From assembly GCA_022579005.1 (NCBI GenBank), contig MU401487.1, positions 124,001 through 188,000 of the forward strand: a stretch of DNA of 64,000 nt, given 5' to 3'. This document shows, piece by piece, positions 37,440 through 48,939 of the stretch. Under the pieces are notes generated by a model that did no database searches, was not told the DNA's origin, and saw only the letters and a list, made by a program, of their open reading frames with translations. This stretch comes from Poronia punctata. Taxonomy: Eukaryota; Ascomycota; Sordariomycetes; Xylariales; Xylariaceae. A program made the position numbers and the translations under genes. Each line of letters begins with the position of its first letter. Positions within the stretch are counted from its first letter, which is position 1.

Positions 37440-40069
37440 TCAGGATCCGAATTCAGCCATGGTAGCCGCAAACTCGGGGGGCACCGCCCATCCATGCGCC
37501 GTGGCAACACGAGTATAGGCCTCTACAGCTTCCCTTATGCCGTAATGATGATCGGGGACACCAGTCGACTGGTCTAAGCGTGCCGGTCTTGGCTCCGGGT
37601 TCGTCAAGGCGAGCCGAACCTGCAGTAATACACTCTCCATACTGGCGGCTGGTGACCAGCCCGTGTTCGTGAGCAGCTCCATACACATAGCGCCGCCACT
37701 CGTGACATGGCCACCTCCACCCAGGGCGAAGGGCAGAAACCGAGGTTTGATTACTCGGACAAAGGGTGGGGTCATGGGGAAGCCAGAAAGAAACCGGATC
37801 TCCAAGACGATGCTGGTGATGCCGGCCACCTTCATGTCCATCGCCAGGGGCAGGTCCGGGTCGAACGAATGTAGCTCGACTATCCACTGAAACATGTTTG
37901 TTATCCTGTCGAAATCGATATACCATCCCAAGGTGTGTAGTGGTTCTACAGACTGGACCTTCTGCAGCTTTGCGAGCTCCTTCTGGATTGTCTTCTGCGC
38001 AGCCGGGGTCGCATATGACGGGAACGCCATTACTGGTAGCGTCGTGAAATTTAGCATGCCTGGACGAAAGTCCGTCTTTGTCTCATCGACCATGGCGGCG
38101 GTTGTCGTAGCTTCCGCCGAAGGATCTCTCAAGAACATTGCGTCCTCTTCGTCCTCTTCGTCCGTGTCCTCGCCATCCTGTACGCTTGTCGCAGCCGAAA
38201 ACGACGTTCTATGGCGCCTCCGATCTGATGCCGAGGGGAAGGCTGCCTTGGGAACGAATACTGGGTGCCCCCAGAGCCTCAGCAATCTCTCCTGTCTAGA
38301 AATAAGAGAGAGACTTTGGGACTCACCCTCCTTCGAATTGCAGCCATGGAGAGGATACAAGGGGTCCTGTACAAACTCTTCTACATTGGCAGTAGGTATC
38401 ATCTGGTTGTTAGCCTCTCGTTCCGTGCAGACAAACAAGTAACGGCATTGGAACCAGTGCAAGACGTCGATGACATAGGGATTGCAGCTGTTCACATAAT
38501 CATCTGGTCGGTTGACGAGTTCGCAAAGACATATTGTTTTGCTGATTCTCAGTGAAGACTGCGGCCAAACTAGTGCTGCCTGTGCCTCATCTGAAGCCGC
38601 CGCGAGTCCGAGAGAGTATTGGAGGGCGTAATCGAAGTTGAAGGTGAAGTAGACGCCATCCCCGTAAGACCTCCCGTGGCGCTTGACCTGAAAATCAAGT
38701 CCTTCACGGATGATGGAGTGCCAATTAACCAAGGGGCTGCCACTGTAGAGAGAATCGAGTCAGTCATAGTTCTGAAAGTCGGTCATGCATCAGACTTACT
38801 GCCATGCGAGAATGGTAGGCCGTGGCTTATCAAGCTGCTCCAAGGCTTGTTGGAACAGAGCTTCCTTTTCGGGGGAGCCCTGCGCGATCCGGAACTGAGC
38901 CCAGCCAGGAAAACCAGGTAATCTCTCCTCTGACCCTTGCTCCACTTGAACGATGACGGATCGGTTCGACACAATAATCCACTTCATCAACTTCAGGGCC
39001 GAGGGCACCATCCTCGCCCAGCTCGTCAACGGGCCGTTGCTTTGTTCCAAGTATGCCTTCATCTCCGCAAGCGGCGGAAGTGTAGCGAGGAGGAGCGTCA
39101 TGGAAAATGCCTTCTCAACCGAGTCGAGGTCCTCCAGACACTGATCGAAAACAACCAGCTGGCCTGCCATTGCGCTCGTGCCGTCCCAGTCGTACTGTTT
39201 GAGGGCATCAGTCGCTGTGCATGCCGGTATGAAGTGCCGCGCCGCAACATGTAGCCAAATAATTTCGTAATATTTCTCTTTGATGAGTGCATAATGGAAG
39301 ACGTCGCGGACTGATACATCCGCTGTCGCGCATGCCCCTGATCCAGTACGCAATACCACCCACTGGCCCACATTCAGCTGAGCAAACTGTCCGTGTTTTA
39401 CCTTGTCAACCAACGTCGCTCGCCTGTCCTTCCACGAAATTTTCACTTGCAACGGGTTGAGTAGGACGCAGTGGCCGGGCGTTATATTGTCGTCACTGCC
39501 CGCTTGATAGGATGGGCTGCGTATGTTGGGCACTTGCAAGTTGATGCCCTCGGGGAAATTTCGTAGGTTCGCTGTCTCCTTCTTCCAAGGCTGGAGGCTA
39601 GCCCAGCAGAAACTGACTAACAAATCGACGACGAGCTCTCGGTCCATCACCTCACGCTCGATGCTGGGGCCAAGGCCAAGATTCATGTACTGAAACAGGC
39701 ATAGTGGCTTGGAACATACGTATGGCTTCAGTGATTCCAAGTTCCCAGGAACCTTTTCGTGGCATATCGTGCAATAGTCGGCACATTTAATCAGGTGGTA
39801 GAAGGCAAACTGCGCTGCAATCAGAGGCAACGACGATGGATTCCTTTCCAGCAAGTGGTCCTTGATCAGAATAGGGGGTAAACCAGCCTTACCAGCCTCC
39901 ACACTAGGAACCTCGCCGGCTGGAACCTCTACTGAGAGTAGTCCACTCCTGGCTACAGCCGAGTGTATCTTTTTTGCCCCAGCCCATGATACCGTGTTCG
40001 CTGCAATACTCATGTCAGCCCCTGGTCCTCCTAAACAACAAAGCTATGGGCCCAACATGCCCATCCATG

Positions 40070-40103
<34 letters not shown>

Positions 40104-40187
40104 GAGCTGCCGAACGCAAAAAAATAGAAAATAGAACAAAAATAATTTTTAAAGATGGGGGCACCACAAGACACAANNNNNNNNNNG

Positions 40188-40223
<36 letters not shown>

Positions 40224-41446
40224 GGGGGGGGGGGGGGGGGGCCCCTAGGTCTACTTACCTGCCCTCATCTTCATCAATGTGACAAAATCCTTATTGAGAA
40301 GTAGCTCGATAGCCCTCTCGATTCCAAAGGAAGAAAGTTCGCCGTCCTTGACGCCCGAGACTCCTCTAGCTTGAATCTCATCGTTTGCTTGATCATCAAT
40401 GTGCCCTGGAGGGTTGGGTAGAAACTCGGCGTTGGCCTGGGCCGCGGTAGGACGATACTTGTTGCATAATCGAAGTCTGAACTCCAGTAGAGACAATGAT
40501 CCCGAGGAGTCCAAGACGCGTTCCAACGGCTGATATTCCCCTCCGTATCTCATGAGGAGAACTATATACTTGGCATCTCCAAGGTTCCATGCGATGCGCG
40601 TCTCTGGGGAAAGCATGAGCTGACTGGTCTTGACCGAGAGCGACAATATGCTGTAAAACGAGCCATCGTCTATTCCCTGGATCTTGCCGACTCTGAAACC
40701 CGCATTCCGACACATTCTTAAATCTTGGCGTATACGCTCCACGCTAGCAGGAGATGGGAGTTTCCAAGGGGCAGGTGAGCCCTCCGAACTATTCAAACCG
40801 AATGTGTCATCATCGCCGTAGCCGAAATCATACTCGTTGTCCTCGTCATCGTCCTCGTCGTCGCCGTCCTCCTCATCATCATCATCTTCATTATTATCAG
40901 AGCCCGCGGTTTTTGTCTGTATATCTGATCCTAACGAATCAGACACGTCAACCGGCGACGCGTCTAGCACAGCACATAACTGTTGTACGAGGCTTTTGAC
41001 CATATCTGATATAGGGATGCCCGACATTGATGTCACCACGTTTTCGAGAATCGCAATAAGCCTTTGTGGGATATCCTCGACGACATATGCAATGTAATCG
41101 ATATTATTCGGGTAGCCGGCCACATCTGTGCAAAAAGGTTAAGAACTAATTACCGCGGTATGGACCACGCGGATGACTAAAGGAAACGAAGGAAACATGA
41201 CAAACTCACCTTGAGGCATAACGTGGATCTCCATCTGCCCATCGCGAAGCTCGGGGTGACTGAAGGTGAAGATGACTTCATCTGTTCAAACAGTCAGGTC
41301 AAGTTTAGAATTGAGCCATAGGGCCTGGATATGTAGCACTTACCTTCAACCTCACCCGTCCTGATATCATGTGTATTTGGAATCCCGTCCTTGCCAAGTC
41401 GCACGATATCAGCACGATATCGGGCTCGTGCACGACTGAGAGACAT
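37440..41446 (-). CDS. ADP-ribosyltransferase (PARP catalytic) fused to ubiquitin-conjugating E2 domain
   Basis: Exons in transcription order are 41446-41344, 41281-41210, 41125-40259, 40030-38800 and 38742-37440; phases agree and give 1191 residues. The start is ATG at MSLSRARARYR. The N-terminal third has a helical region and a long Asp/Glu tract. The middle has a Cys group (CTICHEKV, then VCSKPLCLFQYMNLGLG). The PARP fold begins at AWHGSPLVNWHSIIREGL, where H758 is made by the exon 4/5 junction, followed by GDGVYFTF with Y789. The third position, near VLHWFQCRYLFV, is not Glu, which suggests mono-ADP-ribosylation or inactivity, as in the PARP6/8/16 types. The C-terminus is an E2 fold with GGAMCMELL, C1111 as candidate thioester cysteine, and WSPAASMESVLLQVR. 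It could couple ADP-ribosylation to ubiquitin transfer. Intron 3 holds an assembly gap. Confidence 0.88.
40072..40241. other. Homopolymer G/C runs and N gap in intron 3 of the PARP-E2 gene
   Basis: Runs are G31 at 40072-40102, then 10 N at 40177-40186, then C34 at 40188-40221 and G20 at 40222-40241. All of it lies inside the intron 40258-40031, so the protein is unaffected, but the intron length is unreliable. Confidence 0.9.
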
Positions 41447-42967
41447 CTTGTCGCTCTGTAATAGATAATTGTGGTGGGAACAAATATATCTTGATTTCGC
41501 AGGTGCCAAAGTAATGTCGATGCTGGACCAACAGGCAAGGATATGTTAATGTTGCTCCGGATTGCACCTAACGACGGTGTTTCTTCTGTGGGTTAATTGC
41601 CTTCCTGCTTGAAACACATGCGCAGGCCTAACATACAATTCGGATGTAAAGTATGACTAGGGCTAAAGATTTTGAAGTCATCAAGTACGTGGGTACAGTC
41701 CGGGCTAGAGAGAGAACTTGAGAGACATGCGTACGTGTATACACACAAGTATATAACACAGCTGCCCGGTAGGTAGACTGTACTAGGTTAAGCAAGTGGC
41801 CAGGAAGCATCAGCATGGATATACCTCAGGTGCCGGCATATATATCCCGTCGACTAGGTACTACTACCTACCTTTGAAGGGCTAGATATCATAACAAACG
41901 GTAGTCACAATGGAAGCCCCTTGAACAGCACTCACCCTCACCTTATGGGGCATGAGCATCAATGACAAGGCCAAGTCAAACGGGGCACGAATGAAATTTA
42001 ATAAAAGAAGGAGGAAAGAAAGTGGACGTCGACTTCTAAGATAGGTCATCATGGCCATTGTATGCCGTTTGGCAAGAACAGAGGAGATTGAATAGGTAAG
42101 ATATAGGTTAAGTAAATCATGCGTGTTGGCATATGACGGGGCTCCGTGTCCTACCTACTATCCACATACTAAAGGTGTTGAGTAGGAAACAGCAACCTTG
42201 CTGGACGGATGTAGTTGTTGATGTATCTAGGCTAACAAAAAATTCAACCGTCAAAGGATCCTTTGGTAGGTAGGCAGACCCGTGGCAGACTCACAGGTAT
42301 TCTTTCTTGCTCCTGTTGATATACAGGTCTAAGGTAGCCATGCCCTGCTGCTCAAGAGCAGGTACGAGTTGTATATCAGAACAATTTATAGTCAACTAGG
42401 TGTATGACTAGTTGTTGGCATCTTCTACCAAAAATAGCTGTTTCATTTTGACCTCTACACGCTAACCATACATGGGTAGTGGAAATGACTATACTTACCG
42501 TACCCACGGAAATAAAACAAACCATCCTTTGACGACCACAAGGTGGTGCAGAGCTAATTGCCTTGCATAGAAGAGGCAAGTAGCCGCAGATGTAAACGAC
42601 CATCACTTGAAGTCAAATCCTGGGTTTTTACCTCCTTTAATAACTCCTGCCTGGCATTAGGGGGGAAGACAGAATAAGTACAACTAGAGAACTGCACATA
42701 GGTTATTACTCGTCAAACTAGCCAAGGCCTGTTCAATTTGGTGTTCAAGTATTGTTGCCATCGGATATAAATCATACCCCCCTGCCAATCCATCTAACGT
42801 AGGCTCGGATAGATTACCTACCTACGAGTACCTATTACGAGTACACGTGAACCCAGGAAACCAGCACCAGAACCGAATTGACGACAGCCACTTAAAAAGA
42901 CTGTTTTTTTTTTTGTAAATTGACATTAAGTACTTGCCACAACAACGAGGGGGAAAAAATACCCGTC
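41447..42967. other. Divergent intergenic between PARP-E2 and Cog7-like genes
   Basis: About 1.5 kb shared upstream region. It contains TACCTA/TAGGTA clusters (about 41855-41875 and 42815-42835). No gene seen. Confidence 0.55.
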
Positions 42968-44119
42968 ATGTCGGCCACGCGCCGCCGTCAAAACAGCTCC
43001 GTAAGCTCGGCTCGTATCCTACCACACCACCTACGTCAGAAGTCATTGAAAGCCCCTCTCGAGCCCAAATCAGCACACGTATCCGACCCATTTCTCCAGA
43101 GTTTCCTCGGCCCAACTTTTAACCCGGCCGATTACCTCAACTCGACTCTCCCTGCCTTGCAGACGTCGTCTACCCAGAACAACGACCCCTCCGCCGTCCC
43201 GCTCGGCGAACTCTCCGCGCAGGCCCAGACCCAACTCTCCCAGCTCAACGCCCATACGACGCGCTTGACGAACACTCTGACACAACTCACCGACGATATT
43301 CTGCGCTGTGGCAGCCGGCTAGCGTACGAAGTAGAGCTGCTGCGCGGCGAAACCTTGAGTCTGTCCGAGACGCTGACGGAAGGGCTACACTCCGACATTG
43401 TCAAGTTCGTACCAGGCGGACTGCAGGAGACGAGAGAAGGACAACCTACAACCCTCGCCCAGAGGCGCGCCTCGATAGCGACCCCTACCCCAGCTGCCAC
43501 TCCAAATACTATAGGAGATGGATTACCGTCGAGTACGGATGGCGTAGCAAAGACCACCGCCCAACCCGCCTTCATCAACCAGCTAGAGACCTTGACACTT
43601 GTGCGTTCGCGGCTGGACTCGGTCGTCAAGACTTTTGGCGATGCCATGGAATTCGTCTTCCCGCCCTCGGAGCTCTCCGTCAGCTCTTCGTTCCTGTCCG
43701 TTTCGGCACCAGAGCCCGGGCAGGAAGCCCGTAGCACCGAGGAGAAGGGACAGAGGGTACTCCAGCAGCTTCGAGACGAGGTGGCCGAGCTCATGACGAG
43801 TAGCGCCGATCCCGTCGAAGGGATTGAAAGGGCAGCCCGTCGAATCGAGGAATTGAAAGACCTGACCATTGTCTGGAAGGGCACAGCCGAGGAAAAGGGC
43901 CGGACTAAATTCATTGATAGCTTAGCCAAGATAGTCGAGGACCGGCATAAGGAGCTTATCCGAGAAATGGAGCAAGCAAGTCGACGCGATGGGAGGACAG
44001 ACGGCGAGCCGACTCATAGGAGGGCCGGGAACAGCATCGACACTACGGGCGGCGAAAGCAGGGGGTTGTCAGGTTACGGTATCATGAGCCAGTTACAGCG
44101 ATTACGTACTGGGCTATGA
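42968..44119 (+). CDS. COG7: Conserved oligomeric Golgi complex subunit, Cog7-like
   Basis: A single exon encoding 383 residues. The start is ATG at MSATRRRQNSS; the open frame before it begins with TTG and lacks an ATG. The N-terminal segment DPFLQSFLGPTFNPADYLNS is followed by a helical coiled-coil stretch (QLSQLNAHTTRLTNTLTQL, then LRCGSRLAYEVELLRGE), the layout I know from fungal Cog7. A central Pro/Thr-rich linker precedes a second helical region and a polar tail. The COG complex tethers vesicles for retrograde transport within the Golgi. Fungal Cog7 is about half the animal length, which this matches. The assignment is from recognition of the N-terminus, so another tether subunit is possible. 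Confidence 0.7.
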   Translation: MSATRRRQNSSVSSARILPHHLRQKSLKAPLEPKSAHVSDPFLQSFLGPTFNPADYLNSTLPALQTSSTQNNDPSAVPLGELSAQAQTQLSQLNAHTTRLTNTLTQLTDDILRCGSRLAYEVELLRGETLSLSETLTEGLHSDIVKFVPGGLQETREGQPTTLAQRRASIATPTPAATPNTIGDGLPSSTDGVAKTTAQPAFINQLETLTLVRSRLDSVVKTFGDAMEFVFPPSELSVSSSFLSVSAPEPGQEARSTEEKGQRVLQQLRDEVAELMTSSADPVEGIERAARRIEELKDLTIVWKGTAEEKGRTKFIDSLAKIVEDRHKELIREMEQASRRDGRTDGEPTHRRAGNSIDTTGGESRGLSGYGIMSQLQRLRTGL

Positions 44120-44579
44120 CGAACAGGGAAATGGAAGTTGCCCAAAAGACTACCACGGTTCTTTTTTGTTTCAAATATTTAACCCGAACCTCATATACAC
44201 CCTCGAATAGATAAATACTAGCTGTCGCCTCGCCGTCACGGTGTTCGGCGGCCTTGTCGCCGTGGGATTAAAACATATCAACCATTAAGCATGAAGAAGT
44301 GGAATATCAAATACCGTTCATTAATTATCAATACTACAAATAGTGGTGTCTTTTCCTTTCCGACCAGAGCCTTCCACGTCCAGTAGTGCCTGTCAACCCA
44401 TTCCGGCCCCTGGTCGGACAGGCATCTTTGTTGGAGAATCGAACGTATCCCGCCGGACAAGTATTAGGTCGCATGCCGTACGCCATAGCCCGCCACCGGA
44501 CGTGTCTTGGGCGGGACTATGACATTATTGTTACAGCTCACCAGGAGAACACAAATATCATCATGGCGCCCAGTATCCC
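44120..44579. other. Intergenic between convergent Cog7-like and GH72 genes
   Basis: About 460 bp that hold both 3' ends. No feature beyond that. Confidence 0.55.
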
Positions 44580-46320
44580 CTATAACCAGAAAGAAAACAT
44601 CATCATGATACCGGTTAGCCCTGCGGCCACATTGGGGACTTGCCGACGGCTAGAAGCATTGTTCCCCTCATGTTCATCCGTCGGGGTTGGGGCATCAGTG
44701 CCTGTAGCGCTGGCAGCTGATGTGAATGTTCCCGTTCCGAGTGTTGCTCCCAGTGTAGGGGGAGCTACGTTCCCGTCCACAAGCCAGCCGTCGGGCGTTG
44801 AAGTCGGGCAAGCACGAGTCGACACAGTGTCAGGGTCATAGGCAGATTTAGCCACACCGGTTGGCGTAATTGCAGCCCACTTCTTGCTGAGATTCGTGAA
44901 ATCCGGCAGTTTCGGAGTTGGCGTACCGGCGCGAGTAAAGCCGTCAAAAACGTTCTTACCAGTGGCTGTTGGGTCGGCCGGTGGGCCGTAGGAGATAAGA
45001 CCATATAGGTTTTGCTCCTGGATCCATTCGTAAACTGCGCAACCCGTAGTTAGTACTTATAGTGCTTTGGCCATATCTAAACACCTTCTCAAACATCCCT
45101 AGGAGCGGGATCCTCATTGAAAGCCCATTCAGGACATCGATGGCGTTGAAAGTTCTAGGGTGAGTAAATGACAGCTTACCAATGGCACCGCTCCAGTCCT
45201 TGACCATCTCAGGGCCAAATATTGCGTCCTGGTCGTCAAATAGACGAGGGCCAGGTATAATGCATCCTGTTTCGCTGAAGAAAATAGGGACGGGGAAATT
45301 TTTGGCCTGTTCTTGGAGCTGGGCGTAGCCGGAGGTAGAGTATGTTGATGGGTCACACCATTGGTATGAGTTGATACCATCTAGGTGATATGACAATTAG
45401 CAATTGTGCGCTCCAACTCAAAACATGCAAGGGAAAAGTGGGCGATGAATGCAAACATGATGACAACAGCCACCCCCCGGGGACATGGCCGGCACTGCCA
45501 GGAACACATACAGAAGTCGATATTCTCGGAAGCGTTTCCGCCACAAGTCAAATAATCCTGCAGCCATGGTCGGAGCTCAGCAATGTCAGTAGCAGAGTAG
45601 CCCACAGGGATCTTGCGATAGCCCTTTGAGTCCCGGTATGCTTTGAGGTCTCGGCTTGCTGATTTGATGAAGGGAGCAACGTTCGATTGGTTGTTAAGCG
45701 CAATGATCTCGTTTCCCACAAATAAGCCTAGGAGGTTGTCGTAGTCATGGAAAGCATCCATCACCCTAGAGTAAGCATCAAGCTGGGTTTGATTCCAGTA
45801 TGGGGTATCCTATAATTTCTACTTAGCCACGATTTATCCTGGCTAGCTACTCAAGGGGAAAACCTTGGCCTTACCGGGAGGATGTAGCTGTTGAAAGTGT
45901 CCATATCAATCATGGTGTAGATGCCAGCATCAGCAAACACCTTCATACACCCATCGTGCTCTGCATCGGGGTCCACGTGATAAACGCGAATCGTATTGAC
46001 ACCGAGTTCTTTCATCAGAGAAGCATCTCGTCTGCATTGGTCTGTATCAATCAATGGATCCTCTAAACTCAGGTTAGAATTTGTCCATTTGAGATATTTT
46101 ATGAGGGTTTGTAGACTTACCAGGGACCAGTTGATAGGCAACACCTGCGCATATAAGACTTAGTTAGTGTCCTCAAGAGTATCCATGACCGGCACGTCGT
46201 ACCTTTGATGAAGAATTGTTGGCCCTCGCTCGTGAAGAACTTGTTGCCCAACGCTTCAATTGTAGGGATCGCATAGGTGGTTGCTGCACCGCACAGGGCG
46301 GTGAACAAGGAAAGACGCAT
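44580..46320 (-). CDS. GPI-anchored GH72 beta-1,3-glucanosyltransferase (Gel/Gas family)
   Basis: Six exons, 46320-46203, 46144-46121, 46062-45875, 45809-45512, 45380-45180 and 45034-44580, give 427 residues with correct phases. The start is ATG at MRLSLFTALCGAATTYA, a signal peptide. Joined blocks are FFIKGVAYQLVPEDPL, NTIRVYHVDPD, DTPYWNQTQLDAY, LGLFVGNEIIAL with the acid/base Glu, and PIFFSETGCI with the nucleophile Glu. The junction DFY-GINSYQWC and the junction GAI-VYEWIQEQN match the family. There is no C-terminal CBM43. A Ser/Thr-rich stretch and a hydrophobic tail (VAAGLTGIMMMFSFWL) indicate a GPI anchor. The enzyme cuts and re-ligates beta-1,3-glucan at the cell surface during wall growth. 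Confidence 0.95.
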
Positions 46321-48003
46321 TGTGAAGCAGTTGAACAACTGATTATCTAGGGTATTCCCGAAATCGAAAGCCTTATTGTTGACTTTCTTTTTCTCTGTTC
46401 AACGGCAACTAAATTTAAATGAGCTTCAGCACCAAAAGGTCACGGTGTGTGGTAGTTGCGAGGAACAGTGTAACCTCACCCTTTAGGTAGCGAGGGACAA
46501 AACTAATCAAGTGTTTTGGTCAAAAGGATTGTGGTAGGTTATGGATCCACGAGTGCGGTTATCTGTGCCACCAATGCAGTGCCGAGGCCAGCAAATGAAC
46601 GTCGAACAACTGAAATGACTTATCCGTACTCTTGTCGCCTGACAAGCAAAACGAGTGGTTGTTTGGGTCTGGAAAGAGTGTGATACACAATGTAGCTCTC
46701 CCTATCCCACCGCAGAAATGAGCAACGTAGCAGGGACGTGCCAAAGCTGGCTGGTATGACAAAGAAAGATACCGGGAAAGCTCAGAGAACCAAAAGACAC
46801 GGTAATGGATAATGTCAGTTGACCATGTTGCAAGAAAGAATAGAACTGGTTATCTTCTGCAGTTCCAAAAGTGTCATGGATGGGAAGATGTGGCAGATCA
46901 AAACAACTTCGATCGATCCGATTTTAATACACGATCACCAATGGCCGCTCTTGCCTCGCGTTTTCCGGGGAGTTTCCTTGTGCAGGATCTCATACGCCAA
47001 GATATATTTTATGCCAAGATATTTAGGCTGGCACGACAGAGATTACTCTAACAGACAAGCTCACGCCTTCCCCTTTCTGGCCTCAACACTTGCGGCGGGA
47101 AAGTAATATCCATCGGATTTCGTGGGAAAGTGGAGATGTGCGCGTCATGAAAAGAGAAATGTCCAGGAATACGGAAGCAACCTCTGGTGCTTGGTAGGCA
47201 GTCTTGCAAGACGGAAATGCTCGGTTGGTCAACCGTTGGAGGACCGGGTAGGGGCACTTGGTAGACTACTCGTAATACTCAGTTATAGGTAGTCGAGTAA
47301 CCTACTTGGTTGGCAGTTTCCAAGACAATAGAAATGCTATTTGCCAATTTACACTAGATGGTGCAGAACTGATGTTTGTATGCGCGTGGCATGAGTAGAT
47401 ACCTAAGTCAATTAAGCAAGCTCATGTTGTCAACTTGCTGTATGTTTACAACTTAAAACCACATGGTTGGTAAATAGGTACCTTACCTACATGTATGTAC
47501 GTTGCCCCTAGCATGTGCATGTGGTGTGCAGTTTCCATTTTAAACCTGAGGTAGGTTGTACCAAACGCATCTACCAAGCCAACATGCGAAATTAGCCAGG
47601 AACCTAGATGGGTCCTACCTCCTCGTACTTGTAGGTAAGACAATGTTGGAGTAGGTACCTAGGTACTCCGTTTTACCTTGCTACTCTAATTATGTATATA
47701 ATTCTTCAAATTGAAACCTTGTACAGGAGCAGTTTACAATACAGTAGTTGCTCTAGGGCACACTTGGTCTCATTCTAGATAAGTAAAACCAGTCAATTGC
47801 TAAGACGTGTTTAATATACCCTATAAGACATATCATCATATGAGCAGCTTTATAACATAAAAAGGGATCACTAGCAGCTGAGTAGCAAAAAGCTTCTTAG
47901 ATATGTACTTGTACGTACTTATACTTTAAAATACGCAGGAATGCGGTTAGGCTAGGTACTACACGTAGATAATTACGACTTTTAGGGCAGATATTTCCAT
48001 GTA

Positions 48004-48029
48004 CAGTGGGGACCCATTAGAAACGAGCA
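48004..48029 (+). repeat. Left terminal inverted repeat of the MITE
   Basis: Twenty-six bases identical to the inverted right end; identity stops abruptly at base 27. Confidence 0.9.
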
Positions 48030-48382
48030 AAACCAAACTTTTTTTCTAAACTTACAACTACAATAACTTTGTCAATTTATAAGATATAAGGTTATATGTA
48101 ATTTTAGTATATTAGGCATGCTATAATAAACATAAATAAAAAAAGAAAAATTTAATACCTATTTTATTTATTTAATTATACATGTTTTAAACTTTTGCTA
48201 AAAAAGTAGATAAGTATATTCTTTAATAATTAAATTAAATAAATAAGTATACGTTAAGTATTTATATAATATAAAAGCTAATAATAGCTATTACATACTT
48301 TTATTTTTAATAGATATTAGACCATGTTGTAGTTATGTTATGTATTGTTAAACATGTTGAGTTTTGGTGTAAAACATCGTGG

Positions 48383-48408
48383 TGCTCGTTTCTAATGGGT
48401 CCCCACTG
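48383..48408 (-). repeat. Right terminal inverted repeat of the MITE
   Basis: Reverse complement of 48004-48029 with no mismatch. Confidence 0.9.
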
Positions 48409-48939
48409 TACAGTTCCAAATATCTCTTGTAGCTACTAGCTACACGTACGAGTACGAGTAGAACTGAAACAAGGTCCCCCTATCGTTATTCTCTCTCATG
48501 AATAATGCCAATTACCCAGTTGGTAAGCATCATGGGCAGTTACCAATGCCAGCAGGACACAGCAGGTCTAATGCCTGTACGTAGGCTTGAACAGTCAATA
48601 ATAAGACGAATAATTCACCTAGACTCGGCCGAATGGTAAATGAAGGTGTCTGGCCTACTCGTAGCCCAAGCACGCAAGGTTCAGATTTCTGATTTCTGTC
48701 AAGGTGCCGTCCCCAACGGGGAGATGGCCCCACCCTAGACCACAGCTAAACATCGAACAAACTTGATAGACTACGCCACATGACGGCCTGCGCCACGATG
48801 CAAGTAACTACAAGTGGGGCACATACAAGTTGGTCTTGCAGGATCTTTTCCTGTGTCAAACCTTACATACGCGTATAGGGAACGAGCCATTGAAGGTACA
48901 ACCCCAAAATTTCAGGAGAAGTAAGAGATTGTGGTCATT

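Larger units (their letters stand above)
48004..48408. mobile_element. MITE with perfect 26-bp terminal inverted repeats and TA target duplication
   Basis: The element begins CAGTGGGGACCCATTAGAAA and ends with the reverse complement of the same sequence. The match covers 26 bp at each end (48004-48029 and 48383-48408). It is flanked by TA on both sides (48002-48003, 48409-48410), the target duplication of Tc1/mariner and pogo/Fot1 elements. The interior is very AT-rich with no open frame, so it cannot encode a transposase and would depend on one elsewhere. The AT bias may reflect repeat-induced point mutation, though the ends are intact. Confidence 0.88.
46321..48939. other. Divergent intergenic between GH72 and SOF1, with a MITE
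   Basis: About 2.6 kb. The left 1.7 kb is the GH72 upstream side with no gene seen. A 405-bp inverted-repeat element occupies 48004-48408. The rest up to 48939 is the upstream flank of SOF1. Confidence 0.6.

Noticed and set aside
38800..40258. Split of the PARP-E2 gene into two genes at the assembly gap
   Set aside because: Exon phases on both sides of the gap-containing intron match and the upstream exon has no stop or 3' end, so one gene is the simpler reading.
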